NCBI GenBank assembly: GCA_030146285.1
Contig: JASLBZ010000101.1
Span: 1-12,756 of the forward strand
Length of the DNA: 12,756 nucleotides
From: Neisseriaceae bacterium
Lineage (GTDB): Bacteria > Pseudomonadota > Gammaproteobacteria > Burkholderiales > Neisseriaceae
Direction of reading: 5' to 3'
Shown piece by piece: positions 1 to 7,189 of the stretch. The notes beneath the pieces are model-generated. The model was not told the origin of the DNA, made no database searches, and worked only from the letters and a program-made list of their open reading frames with translations. Numbering within the stretch: the stretch's first letter is position 1; each line of letters begins with the position of its first letter. A program made the translations under genes and the position numbers.

Positions 1-2
1 CC

Positions 3-476
3 AATAACCAGCGTGAGCGCGAACAAGTTAATGAACCCATTCGCAGACGTCGCGATGTGCTAGAAGAAAAAAGCGAATCTAACTTGTTTTATATTGGGCA
101 ATCTGCAACAGAGGATGAAGCACCGCGTCAGTTTAGCAAGTTTGGACAAGGCTTAAAAGACATCAAAAAATTGCAATCAGGTAAGTTAAAAATAGTTTCA
201 ACTTTGGATTTGCATGGTTACGCCCAAGAAGAAGCGCAAATCACATTGAATGAATTTATTGAATATGTTCAAGAACGTGGCGTGTGCGCCAGCATTGTGC
301 ACGGCAGCGGTTTGGGTTCAAAAGGTTTTAGTCCTGTATTAAAAAGACTGGTGCGACATTGGCTGATGGCACATCCTGATGTTTTGGCCTATTGTGAAAT
401 CAATAATAATGATGGTGCAGTTTCCATCTTGGTGAAACGAAAGTACCCAGAAGACCCTTTTTCTGAGTCAAAATAA
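3..476 (+). CDS. Smr-domain protein (5' truncated by window edge)
   Basis: The reading frame is open to the left edge, with in-frame codons from base 3 encoding a charged stretch rich in Arg and Glu, so the true start lies upstream. The GTG at 57 is only an internal codon. The visible 157 residues end in a Smr (small MutS-related) domain. It contains the LDLHG motif followed by a helix, then the HGSGLG loop (the usual HGxG signature), and a final strand with NNDGAVSILVKRK, corresponding to the Gly-rich end of the domain. Smr domains are nucleic-acid nucleases or binding modules; stand-alone bacterial versions such as SmrB cleave mRNA at collided ribosomes. The substrate of this protein cannot be told from sequence. 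It is followed by a hairpin at 515-552 and is not obviously linked to aceE. The family assignment is firm; the function is inferred. Confidence 0.85.
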   Translation, partial: NNQREREQVNEPIRRRRDVLEEKSESNLFYIGQSATEDEAPRQFSKFGQGLKDIKKLQSGKLKIVSTLDLHGYAQEEAQITLNEFIEYVQERGVCASIVHGSGLGSKGFSPVLKRLVRHWLMAHPDVLAYCEINNNDGAVSILVKRKYPEDPFSESK

Positions 477-514
477 ACCCACAGTCGAAATATTCGTAAG
501 TGTGCTTTAAGAAT

Positions 515-552
515 AAAAAGGAACATTAAACAGGATGGCATTGTTCCTTTTT
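515..552 (+). terminator. Possible terminator after the Smr gene
   Basis: A perfect 11-bp inverted repeat, AAAAAGGAACA (515-525) and TGTTCCTTTTT (542-552), flanks a 16-base loop. The A and T runs at the stem ends would give a U-rich 3' end on either strand. It lies 38 bases after the Smr stop. The loop is long and the stem has only four G-C pairs, so termination would be weak. Confidence 0.45.
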
Positions 553-694
553 CATTTGAACTAAAGAAAAGTCTTTATATAAAAACAAAAGATTATCTTT
601 TTTTGAAGTTAGTTTGTGCATTAATACATTGCCGAAAGATGCAATTGCTGCTACGATTATTTAAGCAAATACAGTATGTTGCAGTGCATTATTT

Positions 695-708
695 CCAAAT
701 TAATTTGG
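695..708. promoter_or_regulatory. Perfect 14-bp palindrome, possible operator
   Basis: CCAAATTAATTTGG reads the same on both strands. It lies about 75 bases upstream of the candidate -35 element of aceE. Length and symmetry suit a dimeric DNA-binding protein, but AT-rich palindromes also occur by chance and no regulator is identified. Confidence 0.25.
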
Positions 709-782
709 CATAAAAAACAAAGGTTGCCTTCGTGGCAAGACGAATAAAGAAAAAATAACCATCTGTTTACTTACGAATAATC

Positions 783-810
783 TTGAAGATTTTTATTAAA
801 TTAATAGAAT
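783..810 (+). promoter_or_regulatory. Candidate sigma-70 promoter of aceE
   Basis: TTGAAG (783-788, four of six to TTGACA) and TAGAAT (805-810, five of six to TATAAT) are separated by 16 bases. Transcription would begin near 817, leaving a leader of about 50 bases that contains the small hairpin at 834-850 and the ribosome binding site GATGAGG (856-862). It is the best match seen in this AT-rich leader. Confidence 0.45.
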
Positions 811-869
811 AATTTTCGTTTTAGAAATTGTCCTTGGCTGAAGTAGTCAAGTAATGATGAGGTAAAATC

Positions 870-3539
870 ATGGCAACACAAATCCCTGATATCGATCCAA
901 TTGAAACACAAGAATGGTTAGATGCAATTAGTTCAGCATTAGAAAATGAAGGCTCAGAGCGTGCTCATTTTTTATTAGAAACCATGGTGCGTTATACTCG
1001 TCGACGTGGTGTTTACTTGCCATTTGACTCGACTACTTCTTATTTGAATACCATTCCAGTAGGCAAAGAAGCTTCATCTCCAGGTAATCATGAATTAGAA
1101 CACCGTATCCGTTCGATTATCCGTTGGAATGCGGCAGCAATGGTTTTGCGTGCTGGTAAAAAAGATTTGGAATTGGGCGGTCACATCGCATCATTCCAAT
1201 CTGCAGCCACATTATACGATGTTGGTTTTAACCATTTTTGGCATGCCAAAGATGAAAACCACGATGGTGACATGGTCTTTTTCCAAGGTCACTCATCTCC
1301 AGGTATGTATGCTCGCGCCTTTGTTGAAGGCCGCTTGAGCGAAGAGCAAATGGACACATTCCGTCAAGAAGTTGACGGTGGTGGTTTGTCTTCTTATCCA
1401 CATCCTTGGTTGATGCCTGATTTTTGGCAATTCCCAACCGTGTCTATGGGCCTTGGCCCATTGATGGCGATTTACCAAGCTCGTTTCTTGAAATATTTAG
1501 AATCTCGTGGTCTAGCAAAACAACAAAACCGTAAAGTTTGGGTGTTCTGTGGTGATGGTGAGATGGACGAGCCAGAAAGCCAAGGCGCGATTTCTTTGGC
1601 AGCTCGCGATGGTTTGGACAACTTAATCTTTGTGATTAACTGTAACTTACAGCGCTTAGATGGCCCTGTTCGTGGTAATGGCAAAATTGTTCAAGAATTA
1701 GAAGGTAACTTCCGCGGTGCAGGCTGGAATGTGATTAAAGTCATTTGGGGCAGCCGTTGGGATGCTTTGTTGGCAAAAGACACAACTGGTCTACTCAAAC
1801 AGCGCATGGAAGAATGTGTTGACGGTGATTACCAAACATTCAAATCTGAAAGTGGCGCTTATGTGCGTGAACATTTCTTTGGTAAATACCCTGAGCTTAA
1901 AGCCATGGTTGCCAATATGTCAGATGACGAAATTTGGGCATTGAACCGTGGTGGTCATGACCCTCATAAAGTTTATGCAGCTTACCATGAAGCAGTGACC
2001 AATCCTGATGGTCGCCCAACTTTGATTTTGGCTAAAACCATTAAAGGTTATGGCATGGGTGCGGCTGGTGAAGGTCAAAATATTGCTCACCAAGCGAAAA
2101 AAATGGACATGAAGTCATTGCAAAAATTCCGTGATCGCTTTGGCATTCCTGTGAGCGACGAGGATTTGTTGACCAACCCTCCTTATTTCCGTCCTGCCGA
2201 AGACAGTCCAGAGATGAAATACCTCAAAGAGCGTCGTGCTGCTTTAGGTGGTTCTTTGCCTTCTCGTCAACCGAACAAAACAGCTTTGGAAATCCCAAGC
2301 TTGGATGCTTTTGATGCACAACTAAAATCCAGTGGTGAGCGTGAATTCTCAACCACCATGGCATTTGTGCGTATCTTAGGTACTTTGTTAAAAGACAAAC
2401 AAATTGGCAAGCGCATTGTACCTATCGTCCCTGACGAAAGCCGTACTTTTGGTATGGAAGGCATGTTCCGCCAATATGGTATTTGGAACCCTAAAGGCCA
2501 AACCTACACGCCACAAGACCATGATCAATTGATGTTCTACAAAGAATCAAAAGACGGTCAAATGTTGCAAGAAGGCATTAATGAGCCAGGTGCAATGAGT
2601 TCTTGGATTGCTGCAGCAACAAGCTATGCAAACAATGACGTTGCAATGATTCCATTTTATATTTACTACTCTATGTTTGGTTTCCAACGCGTTGGTGACT
2701 TAGCATGGGCAGCTGGCGATATGCGTGCACGTGGCTTCTTATTGGGCGCTACTGCAGGTCGTACGACGTTGAATGGTGAAGGCTTGCAACATGAAGATGG
2801 CCATAGCCATATTCAAGCTGACTTGATTCCTAACTGTGTTGCTTACGATCCAACGTATGCTTACGAATTGGCTGTGATTGTTCAAGACGGTATGCGCCGC
2901 ATGTATGTTGAACAAGAAGACGTGTTCTATTACTTAACCGTAATGAATGAAAACTACAAGCACCCAGCCATGCCAGAAACAGAAGGCATTAAAGAAGGCA
3001 TCCTGAAAGGTATGTACGCTTTACGTGAAGGTGCGAGCAGTGATCTGAAAGTGCAGTTAATGGGTTCTGGCGTTATCTTGAACGAAGTGATTGCTGCTGC
3101 AGACTTGCTAAAAGCAGACTTTAACGTTGAATCGGATATCTGGAGCGTGACCTCATTCAGTCAATTGCGCCGTGAAGCCATGGAAGCTGAGCGTTTCACT
3201 CGCTTGCATCCATTAGAAGCGGAACAAGTGCCTTATGTAACGTCTTTATTAAAAGACCGCCAAGGTCCAGTGATTGCATCTACTGACTACATCCGTGAGT
3301 TTGCAGATAAGATTCGTGCATATGTACCACAAGACTACACAGTATTGGGTACAGATGGCTTTGGTCGCAGTGATTCTCGTGAAAAATTGCGTGACTTCTT
3401 TGAAGTGAATCGCTACCACGTGGTTGTGGCGTCATTAAGTGCATTGGCCAAAGAAGGCAAGATTGCCAAAGAAGTGGTTCAACAAGCGATTGAAAAATAT
3501 TCAATCAATGTTGATGCTGCGCCATCTTGGACACGTTAA
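870..3539 (+). CDS. aceE: Pyruvate dehydrogenase E1 component (homodimeric AceE)
   Basis: E1 of the pyruvate dehydrogenase complex: thiamine-diphosphate-dependent decarboxylation of pyruvate and reductive acetylation of the lipoyl groups on AceF. The 889 residues match the homodimeric proteobacterial form (about 887 in E. coli). GGH at 103-105 and GHSSPG at 140-145 supply cofactor-site residues. GDG at 228-230 through NCN at 257-259 is the ThDP/magnesium motif. The active-site loop has IAHQ with His407, the same numbering as the E. coli catalytic loop. EGINEPGA around Glu572 corresponds to the conserved ThDP-activating glutamate. The ATG at 870 is preceded by GATGAGG with 7 bases spacing and the N-terminus (DIDPIETQEW) matches the family. 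It is the first gene of the pdh cluster, 84 bases before aceF. Its arginine codons are overwhelmingly CGN. Confidence 0.98.
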   Translation: MATQIPDIDPIETQEWLDAISSALENEGSERAHFLLETMVRYTRRRGVYLPFDSTTSYLNTIPVGKEASSPGNHELEHRIRSIIRWNAAAMVLRAGKKDLELGGHIASFQSAATLYDVGFNHFWHAKDENHDGDMVFFQGHSSPGMYARAFVEGRLSEEQMDTFRQEVDGGGLSSYPHPWLMPDFWQFPTVSMGLGPLMAIYQARFLKYLESRGLAKQQNRKVWVFCGDGEMDEPESQGAISLAARDGLDNLIFVINCNLQRLDGPVRGNGKIVQELEGNFRGAGWNVIKVIWGSRWDALLAKDTTGLLKQRMEECVDGDYQTFKSESGAYVREHFFGKYPELKAMVANMSDDEIWALNRGGHDPHKVYAAYHEAVTNPDGRPTLILAKTIKGYGMGAAGEGQNIAHQAKKMDMKSLQKFRDRFGIPVSDEDLLTNPPYFRPAEDSPEMKYLKERRAALGGSLPSRQPNKTALEIPSLDAFDAQLKSSGEREFSTTMAFVRILGTLLKDKQIGKRIVPIVPDESRTFGMEGMFRQYGIWNPKGQTYTPQDHDQLMFYKESKDGQMLQEGINEPGAMSSWIAAATSYANNDVAMIPFYIYYSMFGFQRVGDLAWAAGDMRARGFLLGATAGRTTLNGEGLQHEDGHSHIQADLIPNCVAYDPTYAYELAVIVQDGMRRMYVEQEDVFYYLTVMNENYKHPAMPETEGIKEGILKGMYALREGASSDLKVQLMGSGVILNEVIAAADLLKADFNVESDIWSVTSFSQLRREAMEAERFTRLHPLEAEQVPYVTSLLKDRQGPVIASTDYIREFADKIRAYVPQDYTVLGTDGFGRSDSREKLRDFFEVNRYHVVVASLSALAKEGKIAKEVVQQAIEKYSINVDAAPSWTR

Positions 3540-3584
3540 TCGAGCACAAGCCATTCTTATAAAACGACTTGTATCATGATAAAT

Positions 3585-3605
3585 GCGGCAGGCCAGTCCT
3601 GTCGC
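3585..3605 (+). other. Hairpin in the aceE-aceF intergenic RNA
   Basis: GCGGCAGG (3585-3592) pairs with CCTGTCGC (3598-3605) as an 8-bp stem, including one G-U pair, closed by the loop CCAGT. There is no T-run, so it is unlikely to terminate. It ends 5 bases before the aceF Shine-Dalgarno (AAGGA, 3611-3615). It could stabilise processed mRNA ends or modulate aceF translation. Function is inferred only. Confidence 0.4.
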
Positions 3606-3623
3606 TTCGTAAGGATAACAACG

Positions 3624-5237
3624 ATGAGTCAGATCGTAGAAATTAAAGTACCTGATATCGGTGGCCACGATAATGTTGATGTGATTGATGTGGCTGTTAA
3701 AGTGGGCGACATCATCGCTCTTGAAGACACATTGGTAACACTGGAAACAGACAAAGCAACCATGGATGTTCCTGCGGATGCAGCAGGTAAAGTAGTTGAA
3801 GTCAAAGTTGCCGTGGGCGACAAAACCTCAGAAGGCAGTGTGATTGTCTTGGTTGAAGCAGAAGCGCAAAATGACGCACCTGCTGCCAAATTAGAAGAAA
3901 CAGTGGTTGCAGCTGCAACGCAAGCAGCGCCTGCTGCAAGCGCAAGCACCGCAGTTGTTGTACCTGATATCGGTGGTCACGATAATGTTGACGTAATTGA
4001 AGTGGCTGTTAAAGTGGGCGATGTGGTGGCTGTGGATGACACGCTAATCACATTGGAAACAGACAAAGCCACCATGGATGTGCCTTCAACGGCTGCCGGT
4101 ACAGTTAAAGCCATTTACGTTAGTGTTGGCGACAAAATTGGTGAAGGTGGTTTGATTGTTGATATCGAAGGCGCAGCACCCGCTCAAGCTGCTTTGAAAG
4201 TTGAAGCTGCAGCGCCTGTTGCCACACCAGTAGCAGCGCCGGTTAAAGCCGCACCTGCACCGGTAGCTGCACCTACAACAGTTGTGGCTTTTGGCAATAC
4301 GCCGATTAACGAAGAAGGTTTTCGCAAAGCACACGCAGGTCCATCTGTACGCAAATTAGCCCGTGAGTTGGGTGTTGATTTGGGCGCGGTTAAAGGTACG
4401 GGTCAAAAAGGCCGTATTTTGGATACTGACGTTAAAGGCTTTGTAAAAACAGCCTTACAACAAGGTGTTGCTCAAGTTGTTGGTACTGGCTCTTTGGGTG
4501 GCGGTTTGGATTTATTGCCATGGCCAAAAGTGGATTTTGCCAAATTTGGTGAAATCGAAGTGAAAGCATTAAGCCGCATTAAGAAAATCTCAGGTCAGAA
4601 TTTGGCTCGTAACTGGGCGATGATTCCACATGTGACGCAACAAGACGAAGCGGACATGACGGAATTAGAAGAATTCCGTAAATTGCTGAACAAAGAGTGG
4701 GAGCGTGAAGGTGTTAAATTGTCACCTTTGGCTTTCGTGATTAAAGCTTGTGTGAGTGCTTTACAAGAATTCCCAGATTTCAATTCATCTTTGGATGGCG
4801 ATAATTTGGTATACAAAAAATACTACAATATCGGTTTTGCAGCGGATACGCCTAATGGCTTAGTGGTTCCTGTGATTAAAGATGCAGATAAAAAAGGCTT
4901 GAAAGAAATTTCTATTGAGCTTGGTGAATTGTCGAAAAAAGCCCGTGATGGCAAATTAAAACCACAAGAAATGCAAGGCGCAACCTTTACCATTTCTAGC
5001 TTAGGTGGTATTGGCGGTACTGGCTTTACACCAATCGTAAATGCGCCAGAAGTGGCAATTTTGGGTGTATGCAAATCTAAAATCCAACCAGTATGGAATG
5101 GCAAAGAATTTGCACCGCGTTTAATGTGTCCATTGTCATTATCCTACGATCACCGTGTGATTGATGGTGCTTTGGCATGCCGCTTTACCACTTACTTAGG
5201 CAAAGTCTTGTCTGATTTCAGACGCGTGATTTTATAA
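3624..5237 (+). CDS. aceF: Dihydrolipoyllysine acetyltransferase (PDH E2, AceF), two lipoyl domains
   Basis: E2 core of pyruvate dehydrogenase; it transfers acetyl from lipoyl-lysine to CoA. The 537 residues contain lipoyl domain 1 (about 1-78, ETDKATMDVP, lipoyl Lys44), an Ala-rich linker, and lipoyl domain 2 (about 111-183, Lys148). A long Ala/Pro/Val linker (about 184-222) follows, then the peripheral-subunit-binding domain (about 237-275, AGPSVRKLARELGVDL) and the catalytic domain (about 300-537). The active site is SYDHRVIDG with His510 and Asp514. E. coli has three lipoyl domains, this protein two. I chose the ATG at 3624 because AAGGA lies 8 bases upstream and the protein then begins directly with the lipoyl fold. 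An in-frame ATG at 3576 would add 16 residues but has no ribosome binding site and overlaps the intergenic hairpin. A DUS-containing hairpin follows the stop. Confidence 0.97.
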   Translation: MSQIVEIKVPDIGGHDNVDVIDVAVKVGDIIALEDTLVTLETDKATMDVPADAAGKVVEVKVAVGDKTSEGSVIVLVEAEAQNDAPAAKLEETVVAAATQAAPAASASTAVVVPDIGGHDNVDVIEVAVKVGDVVAVDDTLITLETDKATMDVPSTAAGTVKAIYVSVGDKIGEGGLIVDIEGAAPAQAALKVEAAAPVATPVAAPVKAAPAPVAAPTTVVAFGNTPINEEGFRKAHAGPSVRKLARELGVDLGAVKGTGQKGRILDTDVKGFVKTALQQGVAQVVGTGSLGGGLDLLPWPKVDFAKFGEIEVKALSRIKKISGQNLARNWAMIPHVTQQDEADMTELEEFRKLLNKEWEREGVKLSPLAFVIKACVSALQEFPDFNSSLDGDNLVYKKYYNIGFAADTPNGLVVPVIKDADKKGLKEISIELGELSKKARDGKLKPQEMQGATFTISSLGGIGGTGFTPIVNAPEVAILGVCKSKIQPVWNGKEFAPRLMCPLSLSYDHRVIDGALACRFTTYLGKVLSDFRRVIL

Positions 5238-5248
5238 TTCATTTCTTT

Positions 5249-5278
5249 AAGGCAGCCTGAAACCACAGGCTGCTTTTT
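5249..5278 (+). terminator. Intrinsic terminator-like hairpin containing a DNA uptake sequence
   Basis: The arm at 5249-5259 pairs with 5266-5276 over 11 bp (one G-U) around the loop AAACCA, followed by TTTTT ending at 5278. It begins 11 bases after the aceF stop and ends 33 bases before the lpd start. This suggests partial termination between E2 and E3, since little room is left for a separate lpd promoter. The 5' arm contains an exact DUS. Confidence 0.75.
5250..5261 (+). repeat. DNA uptake sequence, king dialect (AGGCAGCCTGAA)
   Basis: An exact AGGCAGCCTGAA 12-mer. In Neisseriaceae, DUS dialects share a CTG core and commonly sit as one arm of a terminator, as here. From memory this form corresponds to the AG-king dialect. 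It is the only exact copy noticed in the window and is the strongest taxonomic marker present. Confidence 0.75.
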
Positions 5279-5311
5279 ATCTGCTTATTCAAGCGCTTGG
5301 AAAGGTTAACC

Positions 5312-7075
5312 ATGAGCTTAATCGAATTAAAAGTTCCCGATATTGGTGGTCATAACGACGTTGATATTATTGACGTTGCTGTTAAAGTGGGTGATGTGGT
5401 TGCGGTTGAAGACACATTGGTAACACTGGAAACAGACAAAGCGACCATGGATGTTCCTGCTGAAGTGGCAGGCACAATTAAAGAAGTTAAGGCCGTTGTT
5501 GGCGGTAAAATTTCTGAAGGTGATGTGATTGTCATCATCGAAGCGGCGACAAGTGAAGTTGCTGCGCCGGCTGCTGCTGTCAAACAAGAAGAAGCACCAA
5601 AAGCGGCTGCGCCTCAAGCAGCTAGCTTTACAGGTTCTTCTGATCAAGATTACGATGTGGTGGTATTGGGTGGTGGTCCTGGTGGTTATTCAGCTGCTTT
5701 TGCCGCAGCTGATATGGGTCAAAAAGTCGCCATTATTGAGCGTTATGCGACCTTGGGTGGCGTGTGCTTGAATGTGGGCTGTATTCCATCAAAAGCCTTG
5801 TTACACAATGCCGCCGTAATGGATGAAGTGAAGCATTTGGCCGCAAATGGCATCAAATATGCTGAGCCTGAAATCGACATCGATATGCTTCGCGGCTACA
5901 AACAAAGCGTTATTGGTAAATTAACCGGCGGTTTGGCAGGAATGGCCAAAGCGCGCAAAGTCGATGTGATTCGTGGTAATGGTTTGTTTATCGACCCACA
6001 TCACATTGAAGTTTCGGCTACCACAGGCACAGCTAAAGAAGAAACTGGCGAAAAAAGCATTGTTGGTTTTAAAAACTGCATTATTGCAGCCGGTAGCCGT
6101 GTGGTGAAACTGCCGTTTATTCCAGAAGATCCGCGCATTGTCGATTCAACAGGTGCTTTGGAATTAAAAGACGTGCCAGAAAAAATGTTGATTATCGGTG
6201 GCGGTATCATCGGTTTGGAAATGGGTACGGTTTACAGCACCTTAGGCGCACGCTTGGATGTCGTTGAAATGATGGACGGCCTAATGCAAGGCGCTGACCG
6301 TGATTTGGTTAAAGTTTGGCAAAAAATGAATGAATATCGCTTTGATAACATCATGCTAAACACCAAAACCGTAGGCGTAGAGGCCAAAGAAGACGGTATC
6401 TATGTGACTTTTGAAGGTGCTAAAGCACCGGCTGAGCCTCAACGTTATGATTTGGTATTGGTGGCGGCAGGTCGTGCACCAAATGGCTTATTAATCGGTG
6501 CTGATAAAGCAGGCGTTGCCGTGACTGAGCGTGGTTTTATCGAGGTTGATAAACAGCAGCGCACCAATGTTGCGCATATTTATGCTATTGGTGACGTTGT
6601 GGGTCAGCCTATGTTGGCACACAAAGCAGTACATGAAGGTCATGTGGCAGCTGAAAATTGTGCAGGCCATAAGGCTTACTTTGATGCACGCGTGATTCCA
6701 GGCGTGGCCTATACCGATCCTGAAGTGGCTTGGGTAGGGGTAACCGAAGAAATCGCCAAACGCGATGGCATTAAAATTACCAAATCAGTATTCCCTTGGG
6801 CAGCTTCTGGTCGCGCCATTGCCAATGGTCGTGATGAAGGATTTACCAAATTGATTTTTGATGCCCAAACCAAGCAAGTGATTGGTGGCGGTATTGTGGG
6901 TACTCATGCAGGCGATATGATTGGTGAAATTTGTCTGGCCATTGAAATGGGTTGTGATGCAGAGGATATTGGTAAAACCATTCATCCACATCCAACTTTA
7001 GGTGAGAGCATTGGTATGGCAGCTGAAGTGAGCTTAGGCTTGTGTACAGATTTGCCACCACAGCGCAAAAAGTAA
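5312..7075 (+). CDS. lpdA: Dihydrolipoamide dehydrogenase (E3) with N-terminal lipoyl domain
   Basis: E3 flavoprotein that reoxidises dihydrolipoyl groups and passes electrons to NAD+. The 587 residues are about 110 longer than a plain E3. The excess is an N-terminal lipoyl domain (about 1-78, lipoyl Lys43 in ETDKATMDVP) and an Ala-rich linker (about 79-108), as in meningococcal p64K. The E3 part has the FAD motif GGGPGG (120-125), redox-active disulfide CLNVGC (Cys152, Cys157), NAD-binding GGGIIG (296-301), the second FAD motif AIGD (425-428), and the dimer-interface pair His560/Glu565 in HPHPTLGES. The ATG at 5312 has GGAAAGG 6 bases upstream. An in-frame TTG at 5297 would add five residues and lies at that binding site, so I rejected it. 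It is the last gene of the pdh cluster, with a strong terminator downstream. Confidence 0.97.
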   Translation: MSLIELKVPDIGGHNDVDIIDVAVKVGDVVAVEDTLVTLETDKATMDVPAEVAGTIKEVKAVVGGKISEGDVIVIIEAATSEVAAPAAAVKQEEAPKAAAPQAASFTGSSDQDYDVVVLGGGPGGYSAAFAAADMGQKVAIIERYATLGGVCLNVGCIPSKALLHNAAVMDEVKHLAANGIKYAEPEIDIDMLRGYKQSVIGKLTGGLAGMAKARKVDVIRGNGLFIDPHHIEVSATTGTAKEETGEKSIVGFKNCIIAAGSRVVKLPFIPEDPRIVDSTGALELKDVPEKMLIIGGGIIGLEMGTVYSTLGARLDVVEMMDGLMQGADRDLVKVWQKMNEYRFDNIMLNTKTVGVEAKEDGIYVTFEGAKAPAEPQRYDLVLVAAGRAPNGLLIGADKAGVAVTERGFIEVDKQQRTNVAHIYAIGDVVGQPMLAHKAVHEGHVAAENCAGHKAYFDARVIPGVAYTDPEVAWVGVTEEIAKRDGIKITKSVFPWAASGRAIANGRDEGFTKLIFDAQTKQVIGGGIVGTHAGDMIGEICLAIEMGCDAEDIGKTIHPHPTLGESIGMAAEVSLGLCTDLPPQRKK

Positions 7076-7090
7076 TATCGTTGGATATTC

Positions 7091-7119
7091 AAAAGCGGCC
7101 TGAAAAGGTCGCTTTTTTT
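7091..7119 (+). terminator. Terminator of lpd, with degenerate DUS
   Basis: An 11-bp stem (7091-7101 with 7106-7116, one G-U) is capped by a GAAA tetraloop and followed by a run of Ts to 7119. It starts 15 bases after the lpd stop. The 5' arm and loop read AAGCGGCCTGAA (7093-7104), which keeps the CCTGAA core but differs from the 5250 DUS at two of 12 positions. Confidence 0.85.
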
Positions 7120-7147
7120 ATGACTGTTTTCATTGAGCAAACAGACA

Positions 7148-7175
7148 AAAAATCCATGCCTTGGCATGGATTTTT
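7148..7175 (-). terminator. Terminator of fbpA (potentially bidirectional)
   Basis: A perfect 13-bp inverted repeat (7148-7160 and 7163-7175) with the two-base centre TT. The sequence AAAAATCCATGCC is followed by its complement. On the minus strand the hairpin is followed by a T-run and lies 14 bases past the fbpA stop. The T-rich plus side would also serve as a backstop for lpd transcripts. Confidence 0.8.
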
Positions 7176-7189
7176 GATTTGGGTGTGGA

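Larger units (their letters stand above)
477..869. other. Gene-free AT-rich leader upstream of aceE
   Basis: No convincing coding sequence was seen in about 390 bases. Besides the hairpin at 515-552 it holds several small symmetrical sequences. These are AAAAGAT-T-ATCTTTT (587-601), a perfect 14-bp palindrome CCAAATTAATTTGG (695-708), a short hairpin TTGCC/GGCAA (724-738), and a 6-bp hairpin (834-850) just upstream of the aceE ribosome binding site. The palindrome could be an operator for a dimeric regulator, but no known regulator site was recognised. Confidence 0.5.

Noticed and set aside
3576..3623. Upstream in-frame ATG that would extend AceF by 16 residues
   Set aside because: There is no ribosome binding site, it overlaps a hairpin, and the extension precedes a complete lipoyl domain; ATG 3624 has AAGGA at good spacing.
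3629..3949. 106-codon minus-strand reading frame opposite aceF, and similar antisense frames opposite aceE, lpd, fbpB and fbpC
   Set aside because: They lie entirely opposite strongly conserved genes, have low-complexity translations, and show no family motif.
5216..5227. Minus-strand GCGTCTGAA resembling the classical Neisseria DUS core
   Set aside because: Only 8 of 12 positions agree, it is inside the aceF coding sequence, and another dialect is evident 25 bases away.
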